64,000 nt of DNA. It comes from JAXGXJ01 sp963829545 (GTDB lineage Bacteria; Actinomycetota; Thermoleophilia; RBG-16-64-13). Numbering within the stretch: the stretch's first letter is position 1; every line of letters starts with the position of its first letter. The stretch spans positions 62,001 to 126,000 of the forward strand of contig CAWHIX010000005.1 in the NCBI GenBank assembly GCA_963829545.1. Direction: 5' to 3'. Position numbers and translations under genes: made by a program. Below the pieces are notes generated by a model. That model was not told the origin of the DNA and searched no databases. It worked only from the letters and a program-made list of their open reading frames with translations. Shown here one piece after another: positions 35,357-43,505 of this stretch.

Positions 35357-36357
35357 CGAGTTCCTTTCGTGCTTATCAGGTGACAGGCCACCCAGTGACC
35401 ATCGCCTACGTCGACTAGCCCGGGATCGTCCACCTCGCAGGTCGCCTGCGCCCGCGGGCAGCGTGGATGGAACCTGCAGCCGGGTGGTGGCTCCAAGGAG
35501 AAGGGCAGCTCGCCTCTTTCCGGGATCGAGTTGCCCCACTCCGGGTCCGGGTGTGGTGGCGGGATCGCATCCATCAGCAACCGCGAGTATTCGTGCAGTG
35601 GCGAACGGACGATCGCTTCGGCGCTGCCCAGTTCCACCACCCGGCCCAAGTACATCACCGCGATCCGGTCACACAGTTGATAGGCGAGAGCGAGTTCGTG
35701 GGTGATGAACACATAGGTGAGGGCGATCCGCTCTTTGAGACTGATCATCAGGTCGGCGATACCCGCCTTGACGCTCGCGTCCAACATGCTGACCGGTTCG
35801 TCGGCCACGACGAGTTGCGGATCGAGCACGAGAGCCCGTGCGATGCCGACCCGCTGACGTTCACCCCCGCTCAGCTCGTCCGGGACCCGATTGAGAAAGG
35901 CCTCGGTGGTGGGCAACTCGACGAGGGCGAGGCATTCCTGTACCCGTTGCACCCGCGCCCCCAGCTCCGGAAGAAGTCTGTGAACCTGCAGGGGCTCCGC
36001 GAGCAGCCCGTACACGGTCTTCCGAGGGTCGAGGGCGCCATAGGGGTCCTGGAAGATCATCTGCATTTGCCGGCGCAGCGGCTTCATCTGTCGCCCGCCA
36101 AGCTTCGTGATGTCGGCGCCGTTGAAGTAGATCTTCCCCTTGCTCGGATCGACGAGCCGCATGATCAGGCGGGCCAGCGTCGTCTTGCCCGAGCCGCTCT
36201 CTCCCACGATGCCGAGCGTTTCGCCCTGGTAGATCTCCAGGCTGACGCCGTCCACGCTGTGCACGAAGTGAGCCTGGCGGTTGCGGAGACCCTGACCCCT
36301 CACAGGAAACCACTTGTACAGCTCGTCGACGCGCAGGATGGGGATCGGCTCACTCAT
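35353..36357 (-). CDS. Peptide/nickel-type ABC transporter ATPase (OppF/DppF)
   Basis: A 334-residue ATPase subunit. Walker A GESGSGKT, signature LSGGERQR and Walker B LVVADEPVS are visible, and the C-terminal oligopeptide/dipeptide extension has the Cys motif GCRFHPRCPRA. Works as a heterodimer with the OppD-like partner encoded just upstream, overlapping it by 8 bases. Its stop overlaps the flavoprotein start. Powers uptake of a peptide or related solute. Confidence 0.93.
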   Translation of the reverse strand: MSEPIPILRVDELYKWFPVRGQGLRNRQAHFVHSVDGVSLEIYQGETLGIVGESGSGKTTLARLIMRLVDPSKGKIYFNGADITKLGGRQMKPLRRQMQMIFQDPYGALDPRKTVYGLLAEPLQVHRLLPELGARVQRVQECLALVELPTTEAFLNRVPDELSGGERQRVGIARALVLDPQLVVADEPVSMLDASVKAGIADLMISLKERIALTYVFITHELALAYQLCDRIAVMYLGRVVELGSAEAIVRSPLHEYSRLLMDAIPPPHPDPEWGNSIPERGELPFSLEPPPGCRFHPRCPRAQATCEVDDPGLVDVGDGHWVACHLISTKGTR

Positions 36358-37321
36358 AGCCCACTTCTCCCGCGCTCCTCTCCAGGTGGCAGCTCACCTC
36401 GTGGCCGGGACCGACGGTCACCATCCGCGGTTCCTCTTGCCGACATTGCTCGGTCGCCTCCGGACAGCGGGGGCAGAACCTACAGCCGGGGATGTCCATG
36501 GACAAGTCCGGCGGCGCCCCTCGAAGGGCTCGAGTCGGCATCTTCTTGTCGATGTCCGGGAAGGAGCGCAGCAGCGCGCGCGTGTACGGGTGGACGGGGG
36601 CGGCGAAGAGAGTATCCGCGTCGGCGATCTCAACCACCCTACCGGCGTACATGATCATCACCCGGTCGCACGCCTGTGCGAGAGTCGAGAGGTCGTGGGA
36701 GATGAATATGATGGCGATATTGAGTTGATGCTGCAGCCGCCGGAGCAGCTTCAGTACCTGCGCCTGGGTGATGACGTCCAGAGCGGTGGTCGGCTCGTCG
36801 GCGATGATGAGCTGCGGATCGAGAGCCAGCGCCATGGCGATCATCGCCCGCTGACGCATGCCGCCGCTCAATTGGTGCGGATAGTCACGGGCTCGTGAGG
36901 GGTTGATATCGACCTGCTTGAGAAGCATCTCGGCCCTCTCCCAGGCGGCGGCCTTGCTCATCTTGCGGTGCGCGAGAATCGCTTCGACGATCTGCGCTCC
37001 GATGCTGTGAACCGGGTTGAGCCCATCCATCGCCGCCTGGGGGACAAATGCCAGTCTCTCCCAGCGCACCCGGTTGAAATCCTTGATCGACATGTCGAGG
37101 AGTGAAAGGCCCTCCAGATCGATGGTGCCCGCGACGACCTCTCCGCCCTTGAGCAGCCGCATCAAACTCAGTGCCAGGGTGCTCTTGCCGCAACCCGATT
37201 CGCCGGCGATGCCGAGCGATTGCCCCGGCTCGACCGAGAAGCTGACTCCGTCCACCGCCCGCACGACGGCGCCGGACGTGTAGTAGTAGGCCCGAAGCGT
37301 GTCGACGGCGAGCAGGGGCAT
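36350..37321 (-). CDS. Peptide/nickel-type ABC transporter ATPase (OppD/DppD)
   Basis: A 323-residue ATPase. Walker A GESGCGKST, signature LSGGMRQRAMIAMALA, Walker B LIIADEPTTALD and the C-terminal motif GCRFCPRCPEA are present. Starts one base after the OppC-like permease stop and overlaps the OppF-like gene by 8 bases, so the ATPases are made in equal amounts. Confidence 0.93.
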   Translation of the reverse strand: MPLLAVDTLRAYYYTSGAVVRAVDGVSFSVEPGQSLGIAGESGCGKSTLALSLMRLLKGGEVVAGTIDLEGLSLLDMSIKDFNRVRWERLAFVPQAAMDGLNPVHSIGAQIVEAILAHRKMSKAAAWERAEMLLKQVDINPSRARDYPHQLSGGMRQRAMIAMALALDPQLIIADEPTTALDVITQAQVLKLLRRLQHQLNIAIIFISHDLSTLAQACDRVMIMYAGRVVEIADADTLFAAPVHPYTRALLRSFPDIDKKMPTRALRGAPPDLSMDIPGCRFCPRCPEATEQCRQEEPRMVTVGPGHEVSCHLERSAGEVGYE

Positions 37322-37322
37322 C

Positions 37323-38204
37323 TCAGCGACGCCCCAGTCTGAGTCCGAACAGGTCGTTGATCGCCGTGCCGATGAAGTTGCACGACAGACAGAAGAGCGC
37401 GATGCAGATACCAGGCGGGAAGATCCACCACCAGGCGCCGCGCAAGAAGGCGCCCTGTGCCTGAGCGAAGTAGAGCATGACGCCCCAGCTCTGATGCGTC
37501 GGGTCGCCCAGTCCCAGGAAGCTCAGACCGGCCTCCGTCAGGATCGCGAACATGATCTCCATCACTCCGTTGGCGATCACGATGCCGGCGATCGCCGGAA
37601 GGATGCTCCGAGCCATGATGCGAACGCTGCCCGCCCCAGTTGCCCGCGCAGACTCGATGTAGGTCGATTCGCGAACGGATAGCACCTGGGATCTGACCTG
37701 GCGGGCGAGACTCGGCCACCCGACCACAGCGATGACGAAGATGATAGTGCCCGTCCCGGCCCCCAGGTACGCAGCCATCACCAGCATGAGAGGAAGCCGG
37801 GGTAGGGCGATGATCACATCGGTGATGCGCATCAGCACTTCGTCCAGACTGCGCCCGAAATAGCCAGCCAGGATACCTATGAGAAGCCCGGTGATGGTGA
37901 TCAGCGCCGCCGCCACCACCCCCACCAGGATCGAGACTCTGCTGGCGTAGATGAGTTCGCTCAGCACGTCTTCCCCCACGTCGTTCGTACCGAGAAGGTG
38001 GCTAAGGCTGGGGGCCTCGAAGGGCATTCCGCTCTTATCGGTGGGATCGTAGGGAGCGACCAAGGGGGCGAAGACCGCGGCGAACACGAACACGGCTATG
38101 ACCACCAGCCCGAAGAACGCCGAAGACCTCTGCCGCATGACCTTCCACCAAGCCGCTGCCCGACCTTTTCGGCGCAGGTTGATGGTCGTCGCCGTCGCGT
38201 CCAT
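37323..38204 (-). CDS. Peptide-type ABC transporter permease (OppC/DppC)
   Basis: A 293-residue membrane subunit with about six helices. N-terminal OppC segment followed by YDPTDKSG and GTNDVGEDVLSELIYASRVS, both typical of OppC/DppC. The inner-loop EAA-like motif is ARATGAGSVRIMARSILPA. ATG 38204 shares a base with the upstream permease stop (TGATG); the frame is open further upstream but inside the other permease. Confidence 0.9.
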   Translation of the reverse strand: MDATATTINLRRKGRAAAWWKVMRQRSSAFFGLVVIAVFVFAAVFAPLVAPYDPTDKSGMPFEAPSLSHLLGTNDVGEDVLSELIYASRVSILVGVVAAALITITGLLIGILAGYFGRSLDEVLMRITDVIIALPRLPLMLVMAAYLGAGTGTIIFVIAVVGWPSLARQVRSQVLSVRESTYIESARATGAGSVRIMARSILPAIAGIVIANGVMEIMFAILTEAGLSFLGLGDPTHQSWGVMLYFAQAQGAFLRGAWWWIFPPGICIALFCLSCNFIGTAINDLFGLRLGRR

Positions 38205-39178
38205 CAGGAGGTCCGGATACGAGGGTCGAGGTACATGTACGCGATGTCCACCGCGATGCTCGCGATAATCACTACCACAGCGAACACGAAGAAGCACCCC
38301 TGCAGCGTCGGGTAGTCACGGGCAAGCACCGAGTCGAAGATGAGCTTGCCCACACCCGGGTACGAGAAGACGGTCTCGATGTACACGGAGCCCCCGACGC
38401 TGACGGCCAGGCTCAGTCCGAGGAACGTGACCATGGGTAGGAGCGCATTGCGTGCGGCGTGGCCGTACTTGATCCGCGATTCCTTAAGGCCTTTGGCTTC
38501 GGCCACCAGGATGTAGTTCTTCTTGAGCGTGGTCACCATGGTGTTGCGAAGGATCAGTTGGTAAGTCGCGTACTGCGCGAGGGTCAACGAGATGATGGGA
38601 AGAGCCGCGTGTCGAGCGATGTCGGCCACCTTGGCAAGCCAACCCCCGTCGACGCCGCCGGGGGTGTAGGCCCCCCCGAAGGGGAACCAGCCCAGCTTGA
38701 AGCTGAAGATGTAGAACAGGACCATGGCGATCCAGAAGAGTGGGGCCGAGAGAACGGCCAGGGAGACCGTCTGCAGGACAGAATCCGTCCTTTTGCCCGC
38801 CTTCCACGCGGACGTCACGCCCAACGTATAGCCGATCACCACCTGGAGGACCAGCGAGGTCAGCAGCACGAGCAGCGTCCAGGGAAGAGCCGCGGCGATC
38901 ACCGAGCTGACCGACTTGGGAAAGTAATAGAAGGAGACTCCGAAGTCGCCCTGGAAGGCCCGGGTGATGTAGCGCCAGAACTGTTCCCAGGTGGAGCTGT
39001 CGAGCCCGAAGCGCTCGATCATGGCCTGCCGCGCTTCCTCCGTCAACTTCACCCCGCCGGTGAACGCGGCCACCGGGCTGCCCGGCATGAGGCGAGGGAT
39101 CGCGAAGTTGATGATCAGGGCCGAGAAGAAGACCAGGATACTCGTGACAATCCTTCTCGCCAGCCACCGTGTGGACAA
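38204..39178 (-). CDS. Peptide-type ABC transporter permease (OppB/DppB)
   Basis: About 324 residues with six helices. Typical OppB features: helix 1 RRIVTSILVFFSALIINFAIPRLMPGSP (in segments), the periplasmic GLDSSTWEQFWRYI and the EAA-like motif AEAKGLKESRIKYGHAARNALLP near residue 250 (in segments). I chose TTG 39178, which follows GGTGGGGGT; nothing upstream is homologous. It lies 95 bases after the substrate-binding protein gene, and a strong hairpin fills that gap. Confidence 0.87.
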   Translation of the reverse strand: MSTRWLARRIVTSILVFFSALIINFAIPRLMPGSPVAAFTGGVKLTEEARQAMIERFGLDSSTWEQFWRYITRAFQGDFGVSFYYFPKSVSSVIAAALPWTLLVLLTSLVLQVVIGYTLGVTSAWKAGKRTDSVLQTVSLAVLSAPLFWIAMVLFYIFSFKLGWFPFGGAYTPGGVDGGWLAKVADIARHAALPIISLTLAQYATYQLILRNTMVTTLKKNYILVAEAKGLKESRIKYGHAARNALLPMVTFLGLSLAVSVGGSVYIETVFSYPGVGKLIFDSVLARDYPTLQGCFFVFAVVVIIASIAVDIAYMYLDPRIRTS

Positions 39179-39226
39179 GCCTAACCCCCACCGAGAACCG
39201 ATTTGCAGACGACATATCGAAGCGGC

Positions 39227-39266
39227 CCCGGTGGCCCGCCCGGCCTGAGCCGGGCGGGCCACCGGG
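39227..39266 (-). repeat. Intra-operon hairpin between substrate-binding protein and permease genes
   Basis: Perfect 18-base inverted repeat, arms 39227-39244 and 39249-39266 around a CTGA loop, almost all G and C. No U-tract follows on the minus strand. It begins 8 bases after the stop codon of the binding protein gene. Such hairpins protect the 3' end of the upstream message, so that binding protein is made in excess of the permease. Confidence 0.85.
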
Positions 39267-39273
39267 AGTCAGA

Positions 39274-41034
39274 TCACTTCGGGGTCAACGAGATCAGATT
39301 GACGATCGATGCGAGCGGGTGAACCATCCCGCCGTAGGCGATCATCACCGGGTTCCATCCATCGAACTTGTCGGTGCGGTGAGCCGCCGGGTGCGCACGG
39401 TGGGCTAGCGAGACCACCACCAGTTTGTCGGCGAACATCTGCTGAGCCTGCATGATCTGCTCAACCCTCTTGGCGTCGTCCATCTCACGCCGGGAGGCCT
39501 GTAGGAGGGGTTGAAGTTCGGGATCTGAGAAGCCGAAGGCCGTGGCGTTGTCCCAGGGGGTCGGGGTGTCCGGAGCCCACTCCCGGGCCATGTTGTCGGG
39601 GTCGGGCGTCATCGTCGATCCGTGGACCAAGAGATCCCATTTATCCCCGCCGTCTTCGCTGTAGATGATGCCGCCATAGAGCGTCTCGGGATCGGACACC
39701 TCGACGCCGATCTTGATCCCGATCTTGGCCAGGTCTTCCTTGATCAGTTCGCTGGTCCGGACGTAGGAGGGATAGGTGATACAGCGGATCGTGAACTCGA
39801 GCTTCGTGCCGTCGGGCGCCACTCTTGTGCCGTCCCCATCGGCCTTGTACCCCGCCGCGTCGAGGATGTCGTTGGCCTGCTTCACCCGGTCCTCGGCGCT
39901 GGCGCCTCTGCCCTTCCAGGTCACGGCTGTATTGGCCCATTTCTCGACCAACGGCGGTACGTAACCCATCAGAGGAGCTTCGCCGTAACCGGCCAAGGCG
40001 GTCCTGAGTATCGCTTCGCGGTCGATGGCCAGATCCATCGCCCTACGCACCTCGAGATCGGCCAACGCAGGCACGCGGTAGTTCTCGGCGAGGTAGAGGA
40101 TGTGCGGCCACCTGTCGACCAGCACGTTCACGCCCTCATCGGAGAGCAGGGCCGGAATCAGGGACTCGTTCCCAGACAGGTCTGGCATGACGTCGAGTTC
40201 GCCGCTCTTCAGCGACATGACCTCCGCTTCGGGGTTCGTGAAGACCTGGACGATCACCTCGTCCACGTTCACCGTACTCTGCCAGTAGCTCGGGTTCTTG
40301 TCGACCGCCATGTACTCGCGCGGCTTGTACTCCTTGAATACGAACGGGCCGCTGCCCATCGGGTTCGGGTTCTCGTAGGTGTCGACCGCACCGACCGTCT
40401 CCCAGATGTGCTTGGGCATGATCAGCGTGCCGCCCGCCAGTGACGCGAAGGCCGCCAGCGGCTCGGCCAGCGTGAAGCGGACGGTCTGCGGGTCGACCAC
40501 GTCGACCGACTTGACGAACGCCTTGGTGGTCGCCCCGATGGGCAGGTCGAGCGCGTACGCCGTGTCGAAAGTGTACTTGACGTCGTCGGCGGTCACCGGC
40601 TGTCCGTCGCTCCACTTGGCCCGCTCGTCGAGGACGAAGGTCCAACTGTTGCCGGCCGCGTCGTAGGTCCAGGTCTTAGCGAGCCACGGCATGATGGTGC
40701 CGTCCATCAGAGGGATGGCCATAGGCTCGTAGATGAGACCGAGGTAGACGTAGTCGCCCTCGCTGCGCGCCAGGAAGGGGTTCATCCCGGCCTGCGGACT
40801 CTCGCTCCACCCCATGCGCAACGTGCTCTTCTTCGCGGGTTCAGTCGACGCTGTAGTCGTTTCCGTCCCGCCGGTAGTCGCCGGCCCGCTAGTAGTCGCG
40901 GGCCCACTGGTCGTCGCGGTGCTGGCCTCCGTGGTGGCCGTCTCCTCCGAGTCGGAGCATGCCACCAGTACGAATGCCACCGCGACCAGGACTGCAAGCA
41001 GAAGCAGCCCTATCCCCAAACGTTTGCGGTTCAT
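39274..41034 (-). CDS. ABC transporter substrate-binding lipoprotein (family 5)
   Basis: A 586-residue extracellular solute-binding protein. Signal peptide MNRKRLGIGLLLLAVLVAVAF ends in lipobox LVAC, so the mature protein is a lipoprotein anchored at Cys26. A Thr/Ala/Ser-rich linker (about 30-68) is followed by the family-5 fold with PLMDGTIMPWLAKTW, KWSDGQPVTADDVKYT and DLAIDREAIL. Members bind oligopeptides, dipeptides, nickel chelates or opines. ATG 41034 has GGGGGGTGG upstream. First gene of the transport-redox operon and divergent from a GntR regulator. Confidence 0.92.
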   Translation of the reverse strand: MNRKRLGIGLLLLAVLVAVAFVLVACSDSEETATTEASTATTSGPATTSGPATTGGTETTTASTEPAKKSTLRMGWSESPQAGMNPFLARSEGDYVYLGLIYEPMAIPLMDGTIMPWLAKTWTYDAAGNSWTFVLDERAKWSDGQPVTADDVKYTFDTAYALDLPIGATTKAFVKSVDVVDPQTVRFTLAEPLAAFASLAGGTLIMPKHIWETVGAVDTYENPNPMGSGPFVFKEYKPREYMAVDKNPSYWQSTVNVDEVIVQVFTNPEAEVMSLKSGELDVMPDLSGNESLIPALLSDEGVNVLVDRWPHILYLAENYRVPALADLEVRRAMDLAIDREAILRTALAGYGEAPLMGYVPPLVEKWANTAVTWKGRGASAEDRVKQANDILDAAGYKADGDGTRVAPDGTKLEFTIRCITYPSYVRTSELIKEDLAKIGIKIGVEVSDPETLYGGIIYSEDGGDKWDLLVHGSTMTPDPDNMAREWAPDTPTPWDNATAFGFSDPELQPLLQASRREMDDAKRVEQIMQAQQMFADKLVVVSLAHRAHPAAHRTDKFDGWNPVMIAYGGMVHPLASIVNLISLTPK

Positions 41035-41072
41035 TCCACCCCCCTTGACCGTCGCGTGGATGACCTTCGAGT

Positions 41073-41082
41073 AATAGGTAAA
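41073..41082. promoter_or_regulatory. Direct repeat AATAGGTAAA, copy 1 (candidate GntR site)
   Basis: Ten-base sequence repeated exactly at 41129-41138. This copy lies downstream of the predicted start of the binding-protein operon, in its leader. The region is AT-rich compared with its surroundings. Confidence 0.45.
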
Positions 41083-41095
41083 CTCGAATGCCTTT

Positions 41096-41125
41096 TTATT
41101 ACCATAGTCTACGAGCCGCTGTCAA
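41096..41125 (-). promoter_or_regulatory. Predicted promoter of the ABC transporter-redox operon
   Basis: Minus-strand -35 TTGACA (41125-41120), 18-base spacer, weak -10 TAATAA (41101-41096). The -35 match is perfect; the -10 is poor, which fits a controlled promoter. Confidence 0.5.
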
Positions 41126-41128
41126 TAG

Positions 41129-41138
41129 AATAGGTAAA
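41129..41138. promoter_or_regulatory. Direct repeat AATAGGTAAA, copy 2 (candidate GntR site)
   Basis: Second exact copy, four bases upstream of the operon -35 and about where the -35 of the GntR gene would fall, if the TGCTATTGT (41147-41155) is its extended -10. A regulator bound here could affect both directions. Confidence 0.45.
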
Positions 41139-41198
41139 TAAGTTTCTGCTATTGTTGGCGTAGGCAGCAATGAGCTTCTGAAAGGGGAGCCGCAAGCC

Positions 41199-41888
41199 GT
41201 GTTCACGCCCCTCGTTTCCGCGCGCGCCTGCCAAAGGGTGCTCGATCAGATTAACAACGTGATTCTTTCGGGACAGCTGAGGAAGGGCGACAAACTCGGC
41301 CGCGAACGTGAACTGGCGGAGCAGTTCGGGGTCAGTCGGCCCACAGTCCGCGAAGCCATCTCCATGCTGCGCGAGGCGGGGGTGGTCACCGTCAAGCGGG
41401 GCCCTGGAGGTGGCACCTTCGTTCTGAGCGAAACCATCCCCGCGGATCTTCTGAGCACGGCTGCTATCGCCAGGCGCGAGGTCGAGGCTACCCTTGAGGC
41501 CCGTTGGGCGGTGGAGATGATGGTGGTCGAGCTGGCAGCACAGCGGGCGACGGAGGAGGACATCCGATTCCAGAGAGAAGCGCTCGAGTCCTTCCGCACG
41601 GGTCCCCAGACCGGGGCGGCGTTCGTAGCCGTCGATACAAAATGCCATCTCGGGGTTGCCCGGGCAGCCCACAATCCCCGTCTCTACAACGTCATGGAGG
41701 CACTCATGAAGGACGTCTACGTGGCGCTGGAGATGGTACCGTCCGCAGCAGAGACTTTCGAGGAGGCCTTTCGGGCGATGTGCGCGGTCGTGGACGCCCT
41801 TGAGGCACACGATGCCGCGGCGGCAAGGACCGCCATGGAGGCCCACTACGCCAGCGCCTACTCGGCGGTGGAGTTCTACGTTTCGTAG
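41199..41888 (+). CDS. GntR-family regulator, FadR/FCD type
   Basis: A 229-residue repressor-type regulator. N-terminal winged helix (about 10-75) with LGRERELAEQFGVSRPTVREA, and C-terminal FCD domain (about 90-215) with a metal-site-like D-x-K-C-H and a later HYASAYSAV segment. Starts with GTG 41199, preceded by AAAGGGGAG. Divergent from the binding-protein operon, with two AATAGGTAAA repeats between them. FCD regulators sense small carboxylates, so the ligand may be the oxidised or deaminated product of the transported compound; that is inference. Confidence 0.9.
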   Translation: MFTPLVSARACQRVLDQINNVILSGQLRKGDKLGRERELAEQFGVSRPTVREAISMLREAGVVTVKRGPGGGTFVLSETIPADLLSTAAIARREVEATLEARWAVEMMVVELAAQRATEEDIRFQREALESFRTGPQTGAAFVAVDTKCHLGVARAAHNPRLYNVMEALMKDVYVALEMVPSAAETFEEAFRAMCAVVDALEAHDAAAARTAMEAHYASAYSAVEFYVS

Positions 41889-42009
41889 CCGCCCAGCGTA
41901 TCTGCGAGGCTAGGGATCGACGCCCCGGTGCCCGGGCTCAGACCATGAGAGCGCCTGTCCGAGCTTGGAAGTTCCAGTCGGCCCCGACGGGCTCCTCACT
42001 AGTTCCCTA

Positions 42010-42082
42010 AGCCGACGCGGGGAATCGAACCCCGGACCTGCTCATTACGAGTGAGCCGCTCTGCCATCTGAGCTACGTCGGC
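42010..42082 (-). tRNA. tRNA-Thr(CGT)
   Basis: Cloverleaf of 73 bases on the minus strand: acceptor GCCGACG/CGTCGGC, D-stem GCTC/GAGC, anticodon stem GCTCA/TGAGC with loop CTCGTAA (anticodon CGT, codon ACG), T-arm with GGTTCGATTCC. The CCA end is not encoded (CTTAGG-like sequence follows). Confidence 0.95.
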
Positions 42083-42098
42083 GTGGGGAGTCGTTAGT

Positions 42099-43505
42099 TT
42101 AGAAGGTCGGCGCGCGCCTGACAAGCAAGTTCGACTGAGGCCGACGGGCGTTACTCGCTCGGGCCTCCGCGCTCCCGGACGAACCGCCACCATCTCCGGC
42201 GCTGCCGCTCGCGGGACCACCGTTGCCGCTGGGTCGACGCGATCTACGCCGCCGCCGTGGCTTGCGGTCGCCGCCGGCCGACTGCTCGCCGGACCCGCCT
42301 TCGCCCGCGCCGCCTTGCGGCCGCTGGGATGAACCCCGGCCCGACTGCTGCCCGCCCTGTTTCGCTGCCGCCTGGCTAGACGCGCCGCCGCCTGCTGCGG
42401 CAACCTGGCCGTCGCCGGCACCGCCGTCGCCAGACTGGCCCCGTCCGCGCCGTCCGCGACTCCTCCGAGAGCGAGAGCGCCGCGACTTGCCTTCCTCGCC
42501 CTGCGCGGCGTCACCTGGGGCGCCGCCGTTCGCCCGAACCTCGCCGCCGACCATACCCGCGGCGGCTGCACCGGCGGCCGCGCGGGCATCGAGCAACTCG
42601 TCCTCGTCGTCGTCGGTCGGTATGAGGCTGAAGTCGAGCACCCGGTACTCGCCGGGCTTCTGGGCCGGCTCCTCTTCCTCGCGCGGAGTGAAGACGAGCG
42701 TCCCGTCCTCCTGCGCCTCGCAGTCCTCCAGCCGCAGATCGGCGTAGGAGCCGTCCTCCAGACGCACGGTGATGGAATCCTTGGGGACGTTGAAACCCGT
42801 GATGACACTTTCGCCGGCCGGGGTGATCACCTTCGTCCCTCGCGGCGGAGCCTCCTTGCGGAAGCTCACGTACTGCTGCTGCTCGTATTTGAGGCAGCAC
42901 ATGAGACGGCCACAGAGGCCCGAGATCTTGACTGGATTGAGGGGCAGGTTCTGCTCCTTGGCCATGCGGATGGAGACCGGCTCATCGTCCCCGGGGAAGA
43001 GCGTGCAGCAGAGGTGCCGGCCACAGGGGCCCAGCCCCCCGACCATGCGCGCCTCTTCGCGGGCTCCGACCTGCCGCAACTCCACGCGCATCTTGAGGGC
43101 CTTGGACAGATCGGCCACCAGCGAGCGGAAATCCACACGCTCGTCGGAGTAGAAGTTGAAGGTGATGCGCTCGCCCCCGAAGGAGATATCGGCGCTCACC
43201 AGTTTCATGTCGAGGCCGTGGGCTGCGATCATCTCGCGGCACGTCGCCATGGCCTCCTTGCGCACGCACTGGCTGCAGGCCTGCGCCTCCAGATCTTCGC
43301 CCGTCGCCACGCGCACGACCTTCTTGAGTGACGCAGCGAGCTCGGAGTCGTCGACGTGGTGGGTCGGCTCGACCACGTGGCCGATCTCCGACCCCTTGCT
43401 CGTCTGGACTATGACACGATCCCCCCGGGCGAGTTCCAGGCCCGCGGAGTCAAAATGGTAGGTCTTGTTCCCATCTTGGAACACGACCCCTACGACATCG
43501 GCCAC
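42099..43505 (-). CDS. ricT: PSP1/RicT-domain protein with long basic tail
   Basis: A 468-residue protein. Residues 1-270 are the PSP1 (RicT/YaaT) fold with its Cys sets: CSQCVRKE, LGPCGRHLCC and SGLCGRLMCCLKYE, which in Bacillus RicT bind Fe-S clusters and help RNase Y-dependent mRNA processing. Residues about 310-468 are a Gly/Ser/Ala-rich tail with RRSRSRRSRGRRGRG and RKPRRRRRSRRPS blocks, probably disordered and RNA-binding. The tail is absent from short homologues. The GTG start at 43505 overlaps the holB end by 16 bases. Last gene of topA-tmk-holB-ricT, next to tRNA-Thr. Confidence 0.87.
   Translation of the reverse strand: MADVVGVVFQDGNKTYHFDSAGLELARGDRVIVQTSKGSEIGHVVEPTHHVDDSELAASLKKVVRVATGEDLEAQACSQCVRKEAMATCREMIAAHGLDMKLVSADISFGGERITFNFYSDERVDFRSLVADLSKALKMRVELRQVGAREEARMVGGLGPCGRHLCCTLFPGDDEPVSIRMAKEQNLPLNPVKISGLCGRLMCCLKYEQQQYVSFRKEAPPRGTKVITPAGESVITGFNVPKDSITVRLEDGSYADLRLEDCEAQEDGTLVFTPREEEEPAQKPGEYRVLDFSLIPTDDDEDELLDARAAAGAAAAGMVGGEVRANGGAPGDAAQGEEGKSRRSRSRRSRGRRGRGQSGDGGAGDGQVAAAGGGASSQAAAKQGGQQSGRGSSQRPQGGAGEGGSGEQSAGGDRKPRRRRRSRRPSGNGGPASGSAGDGGGSSGSAEARASNARRPQSNLLVRRAPTF

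Noticed and set aside
42000..42098. Integration site or mobile element at tRNA-Thr
   Set aside because: No integrase, no repeated tRNA end and no change in gene type on either side.
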